A stretch of DNA of 64,000 nucleotides, from positions 163,347,869 to 163,411,868 of the forward strand of contig NC_084463.1 in assembly GCF_027409185.1 (NCBI RefSeq), in the 5' to 3' direction. The notes under the pieces were generated by a model, which made no database searches, was not told the DNA's origin, and saw only the letters and a program-made list of their open reading frames with translations. The stretch is from Cynocephalus volans (lineage: Eukaryota > Chordata > Mammalia > Dermoptera > Cynocephalidae). The stretch's first letter is position 1, and each line of letters starts with the position of its first letter. Both the position numbers and the translations under genes were made by a program. Below are positions 1-12,549 of the stretch, piece by piece.

Positions 1-179
1 CAGCCAATGTTTTCTCTTTACACATCTTTTTCCATCATTTTCCTTTCAATCTATTCGTATCTTTGTATCTAAAACACATCTCTTATATATAACATAGAGT
101 TGGTTTTTTAAAAAAAATCCTCTGACTTTATCTGCCTTTAGATTTGAGTGTTATCTAGGCATTGGTTAATTTTCTGGAT

Positions 180-392
180 CGCCTAATTTTTTTGTAAAGA
201 GCCAGATTGTATTTCAGGCTTTTGGGGCCATACAGTCTGTCACGATGACTCCTCTCTGCCATCGTAGCATGAAATCAGCCACAGACAATAAGTAAATGAA
301 CGGGTGTAGCTTTAGTCTAATAAAATTGTATTTACAAAAACGGGCAGCGGGCAGCATCTGGCCTGCGCACCGCAGCTGGCCGACCTCTAGTT
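180..392. mobile_element. hAT-type (Charlie group) non-autonomous DNA transposon relic
   Basis: It carries the typical segments TGTAAAGAGCCAGATTGTA, TTTTGGGGCCATACAGTCT and ATAAAATTGTATTTACAAAA. The same family recurs in opposite orientation at 11151-11363. Exact subfamily not assigned. Confidence 0.75.
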
Positions 393-829
393 TGTCCCAT
401 TTCCACCGAGTGTGATTACTGATGTGGCTGAACTCAGCTCCGTCATTGTGCTCATCTCATTTCATATTAGTTTCATCTGGTTTTTGTTCCTCTTACCACC
501 TTTTCTTGCCATCTTTGGTGATAAATAGTTTTGAGTATTCCATTTTAATTCCTTCATTGACTGTTTAGCACTTTTTTAGGGCCTTCTCTAGGGACTGCAG
601 TATGAATCATTAACTTATCAAAATCTCCTTGGGCTGAGTACTGAATTCCTGCAGGTAACTTGCCTGTGTCTTGCGACAGTACCGTTGCACTCACTTCCCA
701 CCGTCCGTCCCTACTGCTGTCACATGCATTACGTCTGCATATATTATAAACCCGGCAAACCATTGGTATTGTTTCTGCTCTAAACAATCCTATGTCTTTT
801 GGCGGGGGGTGGAGGTGCTAATTTATTTT

Positions 830-1720
830 ATTTTATTAATTTTTTATTGCGGTGAAATTCATATGAGAAAAGTAGTCATTTTAAATGCACAGTTCAGTAG
901 CATTTAGTACATCCACAGTGTTGCGCACCAGCACCTCCATCTAGTTCCGTAATATTTTCATCATCCCAAAAGGAAACTGTATCATGGTCCCCCTCCTCCC
1001 AGCCCCTGCTAACCACCAATCTGCTCCCTGTCTCTATGGATTTGCTTCTTCTGAATATTTATATAAATGGAATCACACTGTAGTGGATTGAATTACGTCC
1101 CCCCAGAACTCACTGAAGCTTGAACTGTGTCCCCCAAGTTTTATATATTAGAATCTTAGCCCCCACTGTGACTGTTAAGAGGGTGGGAAATCCTATTATG
1201 GTAACTGAAAGGTGGAGCCTTGAAGAGGTGATTGGATTGTAGGACCGTGCAGTGGTGAATGGATTAAAAATGGTGGTCAGGGGCGTGGTTCTGAGGGCTT
1301 TAAAAGAGGACAGTTTGTCTTTCTCTCCCTCTGCTCTCTCTGCTTCCACCATCTCCCAATGTGAGACCCCTGGGTCACTGTCACCATCACCAGATGGACT
1401 TTGGACTTCCCAGCCTCAGAAACTGTAAGCAATAAATTTAGTTCTTCTTTATAAATCACCCGGTCTCGGGTATTCTGTTACAGCAACACAAAACGGGCTC
1501 ACACACACACACAGTATGTGGCCTTTTGAGTCTGGCTTCTTTCACTCGGTGTCACGTCTGCGAGGCTTATTTATGTTGCAGCATGCGTCAGTGCTTCTTT
1601 CCTTTTCATGGCTGAATATGTTTCCGTGATACGGATAATGCACATTTGGTTTATCCATTCACTTGGACACCTGGGTTATGTTGTACGTTTTGCCTGTTGT
1701 GAACAGCCGTGTAACAGTCA
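830..1720 (-). mobile_element. L1 3' end (minus), split by an LTR insertion
   Basis: The pieces 830-1078 and 1500-1720 read as one L1 tail in reverse (for example TATAAATGGAATCACACTGT, then TTTCACTCGG, and TTTCCTTTTCATGGCTGAAT). They are separated by a complete-looking LTR at about 1079-1499. Confidence 0.85.
1079..1499 (+). mobile_element. Solo ERVL-MaLR-type LTR inserted in an L1
   Basis: It begins TGTAGTGGATTGAATTACG and ends after AATAAATTTAGTTCTTC, ATCACCCGGTCTCGGGTATT and ACAGCAACACAAAACGGGCT, the MST/MLT1 pattern. It holds a polyadenylation signal near its end and no internal retroviral coding sequence. Confidence 0.8.
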
Positions 1721-1749
1721 CAAAGAATTAAGAGAAGAAAACATGTAAG

Positions 1750-3700
1750 TCTTCGATCTGATGCGTTTATTTGCCACGTCTGGTATTCTTCACACTTTGC
1801 TGTGGATCCACCTGAGCTCACTTACATTCATCCTGAAGAGTGAACTTCCTGCAGCGTCTCCTGCAGTGCCAATCAGCCAGCAAGGAACTCCCCCAGCTTT
1901 CCTGCACCTGGAAAGGTCTGTGTTTAGCCTTCGCCTTTGAGAAACAGTCCCACGGATGCAGCAGTCATGGAGACAACTTTCATTTTCTTCCAGCACTTTG
2001 CATATGTTTCGCTGACTTCTGGGCACGTGTCCTCGTTTCCCTGCATGTGATGTATTGTTTCATTCTCTGCAGCTTTCAACATATTCCGTTTGTTTTTGGA
2101 TATTAATAGTTTGTCTATGATGTGCCAAGGTTTTTGTTCATTCACTTTATCCAACTTGAGGTTCATTGAGCTTCTTGAATATAAGAGTTAATATTTTTCA
2201 TTAAATTTGGGACATTTTCAGCCATTACTTCTTCAAATATATATATTTTTTCTGCCTCTCTCTCTTCTCTCCTCTGCTCTCCTTCTGGGATCCCAATTAC
2301 ATGTGTGTTGGACTGCTTGATATAGTGTCACAGGTCTCTCGGGATGTGTTGCTTTTCCTTCAGTCTTTTTTTCTCTGTGCTTTTCAGAAAAGATAATTTC
2401 TACTAAGGTATCTTCAAGTTCATTGATTCTCCTACTGTCTCCAAAAAGCTGTTGAGCTTATCTAGTGAGATTTTCTTTTATGTTGTTTTACTTTTCAGCT
2501 CTAGAATTTTTGTTTGATTCTTTTTTGTAGTTCCTTTTCCTACATCAAGGTTCCCACCTATTTATTCCTTAAGGTTATATTTTATTTTAATTTGATCACA
2601 TTTCCCTTTAATTTCTTGTATGTATTTATAACAGCTGCTTTTAAGTCTTTGTCTGCTAAATCTAATCTGTAGGCCCATTCAGAATTAGTCTCTATTGACT
2701 GCCTTTTTCCTGAATATGGATCACAAATTCTTGTTTCTTTGTATGTTTTGTTATTTTTTCTTGGTAACTGGATATAGTAGGTAATATTTTGTAGCAACTT
2801 TGGATTCTGTTATGTTCTTCTGAAGATTGTTGGTTTTAGTTCTAGTAGACAGCTAACTTGCCTGGTCTGAAACTGTAAAATCTGACTCCTCACAGTGGGT
2901 AGTGGTTCATGTTTTTGCTCAGTTTTTCAGCTTTTGGCTCTAGCCTCTGTAGCCTGCCCTCTGCACCTGCACACTTAACAGTTAGCCAAGGATTTGAGCA
3001 GAGTTTATATTCATGTTTGGCAGTTCATCCTCTCTGTGGTTCCCTTGCTTTTGGGGTTCACCCTTAATTTCCAGCTGCTCTGCCAGCCCCACGCTCTGTC
3101 CTCTGACACCTCAAACCAGTAAGGATCCAAGTTTCTGCCTCCCAAGCTGTGCATGAGTTGGGGAGTATGTGAAGTCAAAAGAGCAGAAAACTCACAAATA
3201 TCACTTTGTACAGTTACATCTTTCAAGACAGATTCCTCCCTCATATCTGCTTCCTTTTTCACTGAGCTTCCTCAGGTCTCCAATATGCATGTGTAGTTTG
3301 GTGGTCATCCAGGGATTTGGGCACAGTTTATACTCAGATTTGGGGTCTCACCCTTTCTATAGCTCCCTTGTCCCAGGATTTCTTCCCTATGTTTCCAGCT
3401 TTTCTGCCAGCCTGTACTCTGTATTCTGCCACCTTGAGCTTGGAAGACTGTGGCTTTCCACTGCCACTGCTGGGGAGTTGGAGAGAATACCAAGCCAGGG
3501 GCTGGCCTTTTATGCCTGTATTAGTCGGTCATTCACTGTGGTTTCCATCAGCTCAGAGCACTTGTCTAGAGAGGGGCAGTGGTGAGAAATTAACAGCCAA
3601 TGTTCACAGCAGCTGGGGGCTGGAGCACCAGCCTGGTCGTGGACATTTGGGCAGGTACCAACAGCATCCAGCACAGTAGCAAAAAAGGGTCTATTTCAAC
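1750..3700 (-). mobile_element. Old L1 5' region (minus) with internal direct repeats
   Basis: In reverse it reads with old L1M 5'-region phrases, such as GAAGAAGTAATGGCTGAAAA followed by AAGCTCAATGAACCTCAAG. Near its upstream end two diverged copies of a segment of about 130 bp occur at about 2989-3112 and 3308-3434. Open frames up to 138 codons here are remnants or chance. Confidence 0.6.
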
Positions 3701-6700
3701 ACTGCCTTGCAAAGAGTTTGGGACCAACTGCCCTGGGAATTAGATTCCTCTGAAGAACCTCTGCTGTGCACCCTGCCCCTGGTCATCCTCCTTTCTGCTG
3801 TCTCCTGACATATTCTTTTTAAACCCAGAGGGAAACCCATGTTTTCTTTCTGAGAATCCTCACCTATAATTCTAGGTCCCTGGGGCTGCAGGGACCAGTA
3901 CAGAAAGCGTTATTTTAGGGGATCTGACTTCTCAGCCTCATCTGTCGCATAAACTTTTACCGATTTCCTTTCTGAGGAATGAAATTAAGCACTAAGCTTT
4001 TGTTTCACATAATCCAGCCAGACCCTGCCCCTGCCTCTGAGGCCTTGCTGCACTCTGGGGTATAGAGAAGATGTACAGAGAGAAAACACCCAAGCGAGAG
4101 GTTTCTTTGATGGAGATGTATTTTATTTTCATAGAATTTCTGGTGGTGTACAAAAATATATATTTGGTTGTTTTGCTTTCTCTTAAAAAGCGTAATGGCT
4201 TTTAGGGCCTTTCTTTTTCCTGTTATGATATTTCTTGGGTGACTCCTACCTCTGAGTTCTGAGCCCTGGTTCACCCATAACTTCAGGGCTTGTCCATGTC
4301 GATAAATGCCAGACCCTGGAACGTGCCCATGGCATTGGAGCCAATGTTCTTTACTTTAAAAGCTAGCCAACAAGAAATGTTCTATCCCAGCACTCTGTTC
4401 TCACCTTTGTAGAGAGAATCGGACTGCTGAATGCCAGGAAAAGAAAAAATGGATCCTTTTGACAGAAATGCACGGGCAAGGGTCTAAATCCTGAAAGCAG
4501 ACAGCGACTGGAAACAGATGTAAAACTCTCCCTGTGCAGAAAATTATAGGCACCAGCGATGCTATTAGATGTGTATGACTAATCACGGTTAATGCTTGCT
4601 GTTGTCAATTAGCCTGATTAGCACAAGCAATCTGAGCCCAGGATGGCATTACTTTAATTACCACGAGCAGCTTGTTCATTTGTGGAGAGGGGTACATTTC
4701 CAAAAAGGTTATGCTATCCGGAAATTAATCATAACCTCCCGCATTGTTAGAAATTCAGGAAAACAGAAGAGGAATAACCCATAAATGAGAAGATAAAAAA
4801 TAAAGGTGATGGAAGTTGCACAGTAATTTTTACTATTATTTTTCTACTATTTTATTTTCTCTGCTAAAGTGGGCAAGGGCCATTGTACGCTTTTTTCCTG
4901 AAGTCTATGCGTGGGAGGCAAAATTACTTGCATTAGAGTTCAGCCAAGACATTAAGCCCATTAAGGGAGCTGATGTAAAAAAACCTCCAAATGTGGGCTT
5001 TTATTCTGCTTACCCCTGGGGCTCAGGAGAGGGGGCCACAGTTGCCGCCTCCTGCCTGCACCCTGGTGGGCTCCGAGGCCCTCCCGAACTCCTGCCCTGT
5101 CGCACTGTAGATTGGTCCCTGCTGCAGAGCTGGAGGGAGGGTCCTTGACCGGCCCTGACCCAGGTGACACACTTGTATCCTCGGAGCGGGAGCCAGGCAG
5201 GGGTGCTCCATCCCCCACGAGGACTCCACGTCCCCACCTGTCTCGGTGGATGCTCACTTTTGGTCCAGGTCCTTCTGGTACTCAGCTGTGCCCTCTCCCC
5301 ACCTCTGGGCCATCTCAGGGCCTGGACTGTGGCCCTGCACCCTCACCCCAGGCTCCTGCCATCTGAACTCTTCATTTTCTGCTGTCACCTCTCCTCCTGG
5401 GAGTGGCCTGGCCCACAGACAGGGTGGGCACAACCGGCACACCTGCAACCTCACGTCTGTTCACGGCCCAGCTGGCCCTGCTGTGCACCAGGCCCTGGAA
5501 ACGTTGTGGCCTCTGCCTCTACTGAGCTGATGCTCTGGAGGCGATGACGGACACAGAACGCATGAGAATCAGAACGCATACGTGGTAAGCTCTGTCATCA
5601 GCCCAGAACCAGACTTAAAAAGCGTTTGCAGGTGACATAAGGACCCACTGGATACATTTCTTTGCATGTGCACTCCCAGGACATCGAGGGTTCGTAGAAG
5701 CCCCCACCCTGTCCCCTCCCAGCCAACACCCCTCCCCAAGGCAGACTGACTGGAGGAATGACGTGGCGTGGCAGCCGCGACACTGCCCCGGTGGCCAGGG
5801 GTGGAGCCCCTCTGTTTTCCTTGCTCTGCCGTGTTCCGTCCCACAAACCACGCGGCTTCTTTTCCACTCTGGGGGTGATGGGTATTTGAGTTGCAGAAAC
5901 AAAAACAATTTATACTTTCATTTAAACGATATACAGAGGTGGCTGCTGGGTGCTCTGTCCTGATGCGACGAGTCCCCTGATGAGGCCCCCCCCGCCCCGC
6001 CTCCATCCCGGACCCCAGGCCCCACGGTGGGCCTCTCCCGCCTGGAGCAGCAGCGCTGTGCCCGCCTGTGCTTGGCCCTGCACCTGGCCCGCGGCGGGCA
6101 CCTGGGAGAAACGGACGGGGCAGAATCTTGCTCCAAATGAGACTTTTGAGGGGTGTCTGCTGCTGCTGACAGTTACGGAGCCCGCTCAGGAGGAGGAGCA
6201 AATGCCACGTTGCTTCTTGGAAATGGGGACAGAAATGCACAGCCAGGCCCGGGTCTGACACTTGGTGGCCCCGTCAGACCCTGGTAGGATCCGCAGAGAA
6301 GGTGGAGCTCGTTCTCTTGGGCAGACTGACTCCTCCTCACCGGTATTTATCCTGCAAGGTGACATTTTCAGGCCCAGACACAATTTTTGCCGAGCAAGTG
6401 TCAACATGCTAGACAGGAGTGCGGTTCTCTCCTGCCACTGTTCCTGCGTGGGGACACTGAGTCCTGGAACACCTTGCTTTGTTATTTCTGTGTTCTTGCA
6501 TCATAAAACATCTTCTGGAGGAGTTTGCTCTGAAAACAGAGCTGCACAGTGTGCCAGGGAGGGATTTCTGATGGCCACGTGTTTCTGTAGGTGACCGCTC
6601 CACTGCCCATGGGGGCTGTGACAGGGACAGGTGCCCTGCCATCCGGGGAGGACCAGAGAGGGCAGCGCAGGACACCACCAGGAGCCCAGGCCATCGAGGG

Positions 6701-7825
6701 GCCTCTGTTCCCGCCCGGCTGTGCCCTCTGACTTAGCCTAAGGGGCAGATGAAACTGGCCGTCTCCAGGGAGATGAGTCCCAGGTCCAGACGGAGGGTAA
6801 CGTGTCCCCTAGGGAAGGAGGGCGAGATACAGCCCTGAGGCCTGCTGGTCACTGCAAGGGTGAGGATGTGCCCATGGATGGGAAGGACGGAGGGGGTGCC
6901 ACAGACATCCTCCTCTCCTGTGCCCTGTGGGACGTCCCAATCCAGGTGGGGTCAGTGTGGTGGCTGAGGAGGACACACTCTCAGATCCGTGTCACTTGTC
7001 TACGGTGCCTTCCTAAAAGACATTCCTCACGACTCAGTCAGGTGCAAGGCTCTGCCCTGGGAACAGGTGGCAAAGACTGGAGACATTTCTAGTTGTCACA
7101 TGGTGAGGGGGTGGGAGGCTGCTAAAAGCCCTACAGTGCACAGGACAGCCTGGCACAACCGTCAGCAGTGCCGGAGCTGAGAAGCCTTGGTCTAGAAGAT
7201 ACACTTCTGGGCCTAAAGGCAAAGAGAAAGGACAAGGGAGTGAGGCCAGAGGGGCAGGGACAGGCCGGCCCCAGCCGTGGTGAGCTTCCTGGGAGGGGAA
7301 GAGGGGGGTCCAGCTCCCCAGCTCCACTAGGCAGAGCACCCCTGGCTCCACCCTGGGGCCCCACGGCCGGGTTTCGGGGGCTCCCTCAGGGCTAGTCTCC
7401 AGGGTCCTTGGGTCTTTGTAGGACCTGCAGCCACCAGGTCTGGCTGAAGCCTGTTGGGTCCCTTTGGCAGCTCACAGTTCAGAGCAGGCATAGAGCGCTG
7501 CCCCAAGCACCCCGCACGTCCAAAGGTGGCACTCCTGTGGACGCACTCGCTTCGCACAGAGGTCTGGGGAACCTCCCTGGTACCCCGGCCTTGGGTAAAA
7601 GCCTCTGCTGACGGTGTCCATGGCCCCATAGCCCCATCAAAGCACTCGTCACCCGGCTGTAGGTACTTAGTGCCTCTATCCCTTGCTGGCCCACGAGCCT
7701 CCTCACCAAGCCCCCTCTCCTCGGTCTCCCACCCCCTCCCCTGGCACACGTCGTATCACCAACATTACACACAGACGCATGTCCGAATGTCCCCATCCTA
7801 ACGTCTAGGAAGCACCATCAACGGA
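3701..7825. other. Intergenic sequence, no gene recognised
   Basis: No recognisable exon. About 4370-5000 is AT-rich, free of recognisable repeats and rich in TAAT/ATTA words. From 5000 to 7825 it is GC-rich unique sequence with many chance open frames. A C-run lies at 5986-5998. Confidence 0.6.
4370..5000. promoter_or_regulatory. Candidate conserved non-coding element
   Basis: Repeat-free, AT-rich, with homeodomain-like words (GTCAATTAGCCTGATTAG, TTACTTTAATTACC, AATTAATCATAACC) standing in GC-rich flanks about 31 kb before GAL. The call rests on appearance only; conservation was not measured. Confidence 0.25.
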
Positions 7826-7829
7826 TCAG

Positions 7830-8110
7830 TCCCGATGCCTTTGTCTATAAGTAACAAAACCTGTGACCAACAATGACTTAAAACAGACAGGAATTGCTCT
7901 TCTTTCCAAGAAGGTGGGGAGGAGGTGGCCTCGGGCTGGCTCCGTGGCTCCTCAGTGACCCAGGCTCACTCTCTTCCTGCTGCCACCCTCAGATTGTTGG
8001 CTCTCCACCCGCAGGCGTGCGACCTTGTGGTCCTAAGATGGCTGCATGGCTCTGGCCATCACACCAGTGTCCCGAACAGGGAGAAAAGTTCCCGTCTCAC
8101 AGCTCTGTGG
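7830..8110 (+). repeat. Ancient interspersed repeat, family not named
   Basis: It shares phrases (ACTTAAAACAGACAGGAATT, then CAGGCTCACTCTCTTCCTGC and CTTGTGGTCCTAAGATGGCT) with a copy at 32190-32480 and, more weakly, 18020-18200. The order of these phrases is the same in each. I do not assign the family. Confidence 0.45.
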
Positions 8111-8519
8111 GCCACAGGCTGACCTGGGAAACCTGTCATCAGATGCTCAGCTCGGGGCCCGGCATTGACCTGGCTCCCAGTGGAAGCTTGTGGGGTAAAT
8201 GAAGGCACAGGTGTAGTGAGGGCAAAGCCTGTCAAGTTCCCGTGTTGGTCCTGCCAGGTTTGCAGCAGGTGGCTGCGGCCTCCGTCTGCAGGCAGGAGCA
8301 GGGTCCCAGCTGGCAGGGAGCACCTGGATTCGGGGACAGTGGGGAGGGTGACCTTGGAAGCAGATTCGCCACCTGAGCCTCTGGAGTGGAGCCCAGCCCT
8401 GGCCACAGCCCACTTCGGATCTGTGAGAGTCAAGCTGAGAACCGGCCGAGCCGCGCTGTGCCCCGACTTCCGACTTGGCGAGAAGCAAGTGCGAGGTAAT
8501 AGTGAGCCTAGCCCCGGCA

Positions 8520-9065
8520 CCTCTGCACGGGTCCTCATCTGGAAAGAGGGTCTCCGCAGGTGTAATCAAGTTAAGATGGGGTCCCACTGTGTTAGGGTGC
8601 ACGCTAAACCTGATGACTCGTGTGCTTACGAGAAGAGGGAAATTTGGATAAAGGGACACACACGCACAGAAGCAAGAACGCCAGGCGAAGACAGAGGCAG
8701 AGACTGGACCGGTGCAGCTGCAAGCCAAGGGGCTCCAAGGATTTCCAGCCACCGCCAGGAGTTCTAAGAGGCAGGAAGGATCCTCCCTTAGAGCCTTTGG
8801 AGGGAGCGTGGCCCTGCTGGCACCGTGATGTCACATTCTCCTCAGTCTCCTGTCCCGCCACCCCCCCACATATCATTATCACTGATCTTTCCCGTCGGCA
8901 CATAAGTGCACCCTAACGTCCCTACCCTAACGTCCCATCCTAATGTCCCCAACCTTACATCCCCATCCTGATGGCCTCCGAACTGTAAGAATAAATGCCT
9001 GTTGTTTCAAGCCACCCAGGTCGTGGTCATTTGTTACAGCACCCACAGGAAACGAACACTCACCC
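8520..9065 (+). mobile_element. MLT1-like LTR (ERVL-MaLR)
   Basis: Recognisable segments in order are GCAGGTGTAATCAAGTTAAG, GAAATTTGGATAAAGGGACA, CTGCAAGCCAAGGGGCTCC, then GAATAAATGCCTGTTGTTTC and CATTTGTTACAGCACCCACA. A degenerate tandem of CCCTAACGTCC-type words (8911-8965) is inserted before the last segment. Confidence 0.7.
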
Positions 9066-11150
9066 AATCCTAACTAAAGTGTCCCCAACTCAACTTCCCC
9101 TCAGCCAGATCTCAAAAATGTCTGCAGCCCTCAGCACCACTCCAGGGGAAGGGGCAGGGGGACGGGTGAGAGGACAGAACACGCAGTCCTCACCGATCAC
9201 ACTGAAAATATCTGACTCTTGCAGATTTTGCCATGTGAACGCACCACGGGGGACCTCCCAGACGGGGCGTGTGCAAGGGCAGGGCCTTATACACTGAGCT
9301 CCCTCAGCCTCATGGCAAATTGCCTGGTTTTAGGGCTTGGCTCCGGCCGGCCCCCAGCATTCCCCAGGGGTGCAGGGCCCTGCCCCTCTGGGCGCCTCTC
9401 TTGGCTCTGTGAGCTGAGCTGGCTGCAGGACGCCCTCTCAGCCTCCCCCAGCCTGGAGCCTGTCTCCTCCCTCTGGGGGTCCCCAGTGACCCAGCACCAG
9501 GACTGGCCAGGGTGACAGGGTCAGTGAATTACAGAATCGCGTTTGGCTGCAGAGCTGGTGGCCACAGCTGGACACTGCAGCCCCTGGGCACAGAAACCCT
9601 TCCCTTCCCCATGAGTCCTGGAATGGCGCTCTTGTCTTCAGCATCTCCTGGGGACCCGTCAAAAAGCCAGACTCCAGCCCTGCTAAGTCAAGGGCAGGGG
9701 ATGCAGGAGGCGGGGGCAGCTGTCAGGGGCCCTGCTCATGGCTGGTTGCTGGAGGGAAGGCGGAGCCCCTCCCGGGAGTCTGCCTGCTGGAGGATGGGCT
9801 ACAGGCTGGGTAGGGTAGGGGGTCGCCAGGAGAATGCACCACTGAGACCCTCCCTGAGATGAGCCCTGGAGACCCTTGGCATGGCCAGACTTCAGGATGA
9901 GGGTAGGAGCCCCCACCCCCACCTCCCTGTTTGTTGCTTTGTGTTGCTTTGCCCCGCACAGATTTGTCACCCCACTTCCCCTGGGGGATGGAGCCTCAAA
10001 GGATTACTCAAAGCCCATCTCTTCTGAGCAGTGAGAGACTCCAAAGTGGTTAATCTCCCACCGGGACTCTCCAGCCAGAGCCATCCCTTCCTTGGGAAAT
10101 TAACCCCGAATTGGGGTTCTCGTCCTGCATTTATTTTCCAGACCAGTAAGTTACAGGAAGAGACATAGGTGAGGTTATAGTTTAACAATATAGGCTGGTA
10201 ACTTTCAGTGAAACAAGTCAGATGACATTCCAGTAAGGCAATTAAGTGATCTTACAGCAATTTCTCAGTATCTTTACATAACCATCAGTAACTAGTCTGT
10301 CCTTGAGCCAGCAACTTTGCTGTGCCACAAATCTTTATCTTACACCAGAGACTTTATAGCCTGAGGAAAATTTCCAGTCCTCCACAATGTCGATATTTGA
10401 ATCTGCGAGACTTTGGAAAACCAGGTCCTGTGAAGTACATATGGTTTATAGTACATTCCACACCTGCACCCCCACCCCCCACGCCCCCACCCCTCCCACC
10501 CACAGCTGGCCACTGGCCTGAGCAGGAGTGGAGCTGCAGCTGCTGTCTAAGGGTGGGGAATGGGTTATGGAGGTTGGGCATGTCCCGGTGCCAGTGGGCT
10601 CAGACAGCCAGACCTTGCCACAGCTTCAAGACAATCAATGGCTCCCACTGGCCAGCTAGTTAAGGCCGACTCCATGGCTTTTCCCAGTCTGACCCTGACC
10701 ACACGTCTGGCCTCACCACCACCTGGCTGGAGGTGCCCAGGAATGTCCCAGGATCAAGCGGGGGGGAGGGAAATCAGATGGTCTTTAGGGTGTTTTTCAT
10801 ATAAGATCCTGTAAATCCAGCAAGAAGCATGTTACTCTTGTATCTGGAGATTCACCCTTGATTCTATAATTGGAGAAAGAGGCTGTGAAAGTCCGGGAGG
10901 CAAGGGTGTGGGCATGTGGGCAAGCGGAGGGCAGGAAGAGGAATGTGAGCAGGAGGAGAAAGGGAAAGGGGAAGGAGCCACATGACGGAAGGAAGGCAGC
11001 ACAGTGCAGAGGACGAGGTGGAAGGAGACACTGAGACAGGAGCCGAGGCCGAGGAGAAGAGAGCCACAGGAGGGGAGGACAGGGGCACTGGCTGCGAGGA
11101 CAGAAGGATGAATAGCCCTTTACAGTGGAATGTGGATCTAGATTGAAGTC
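9066..11150. other. Intergenic unique sequence
   Basis: No gene recognised. 9.97-10.45 kb is moderately AT-rich and free of clear repeats. 10470-10505 is a C-rich tract. 10.87-11.12 kb is a G/A-rich purine stretch. Confidence 0.6.
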
Positions 11151-11363
11151 AGCAGGCAAGCTATGGTCTGTGGGCCAAATCCGGCCCACTGCTTGTTTTC
11201 ATCAATAAAGTTTTATTGGCACACAGTGGTGCTCGTTCATGTACATGTTGCCTTGTGGCAACAACAGCAGAGTTGGGCAGTTGTGATGGAGCGATGTGGC
11301 CCACAAAACCTAAGATATTTACTGTCTGGCCCTGTACAGAAAATGTCTGCTGACCTTTTGACT
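11151..11363. mobile_element. hAT-type (Charlie group) DNA transposon relic
   Basis: It begins AGCAGGCAAGCTATGGTCTG and ends GAAAATGTCTGCTGACC, giving imperfect terminal inverted repeats. The middle contains AATAAAGTTTTATTGGCACA. Opposite orientation to the copy at 180-392. Confidence 0.8.
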
Positions 11364-11639
11364 TGTTTCTAGGAGAGCTCACCCCTTAGGCCTTATCAGG
11401 GAATCAAAGACCTTGCCCTCAACTAGATCCGGGCGAGGGATGGGGAGGCGGCTGCCTGATCATCACATGTGAGCTGGCCCCAGGAGGCCCTGAGACCCTT
11501 CAGTGTCCTGAGCCCCTTCTGTGGATAAAATGTCACAGCTGACGTAGACAGCAGAAGGGCACAGAGATACACCCTTCTGCTGTCTGTGTGAGCTGGCCAT
11601 TGCTCAGAAAGGTCAATTTTCTAGAATGTTCTCAGCTCA

Positions 11640-12190
11640 AGTCCTTAATTCTGGCAAATGGTTTTGAAATATGTTTTTAATAGCTTCAAATGAAACTCAA
11701 ATCTTGTTAGATAATGCCAGAGCAAAATCAGATATAAATCTCCATCGCTTTTAAGATTCTCAAATATGAGAGTCATCGACGGAGCAGCAAGTAAATAAAT
11801 AAAGATGCAAATGAAGCGGGGGCTCGCTCGCAGGCCCGGGCTGCCAGGTCCCTTCTTGGCGCTGGTCAGCGTCCCGCCCCTTGGACTCGGGCCCGCGACA
11901 GTGTGCTTGCCTGCACTGGTCGCGGGTTTGCAAATGCCAGTGGAAGAGCCCAGGCTCAGAGCCAGAGGGAGCTCACACTGCAGCTGCAGACACATTAAAC
12001 ACACACACACCGAGAGCCAAACGCAGACACAGCTACTCCAGCGAGTTCGTTTTCATCCTGTGTTCAGGAAAAGCAGTCATCAGCCCATCACTTTCAATGG
12101 CCCAAATTGCTGATAATTTCAGCATAAATTAGGCCATTATGTGCTGCCTCCAGGGTTCTTTTCCCTGTTGATGAAAAGCAGCACTAAGTC
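11640..12190. promoter_or_regulatory. Candidate conserved non-coding element
   Basis: Repeat-free block with an AT-rich first half (TAAATAAATAAAGATGCAAAT, an octamer-like ATGCAAAT), a short GC-rich middle, and an AT-rich end (AATTGCTGATAATTTCAGCA). It looks like a constrained regulatory island about 24 kb before GAL. Appearance only. Confidence 0.28.
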
Positions 12191-12549
12191 TTACTGTCCT
12201 CCCCAGGCACAAGAGGCGTGGGTGGGCGAGGAGGGGAGTCCTGGCCCGCGTCCCTCGCTCCTTTCTTTGGAGGGGGGCCTGGTGCTCGGCTGCTTTGACC
12301 CTGGGCTGCAGGCTCTGACCGGCACCTCCCTGCTGCAGACCCCAGGCAGTGGCTCCAGGGGGACTTCGGGGACCACAACTCAGCTGTAGGGAGGCTCTGA
12401 GTGTGACCCTGAGAAGATTCACTGAGCTTATGGGGGGACACTACCTTTAGGGGTTCCCTGGGGTGGTGGTGACCAACACTCAGTGTCCAGCATCTGTGTG
12501 ACCAGGAGGGGCCCCTGGAGATTGGGGCAGAGGGAAGCTTGTAGCTGGC

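Noticed and set aside
5569-6261. 230-codon open frame on the - strand
   Set aside because: GC-rich, overlaps many other open frames in all frames and shows no domain or family resemblance.
8147-8767. Two 200-codon open frames on opposite strands
   Set aside because: They overlap each other and extend into an MLT1-like LTR; chance frames.
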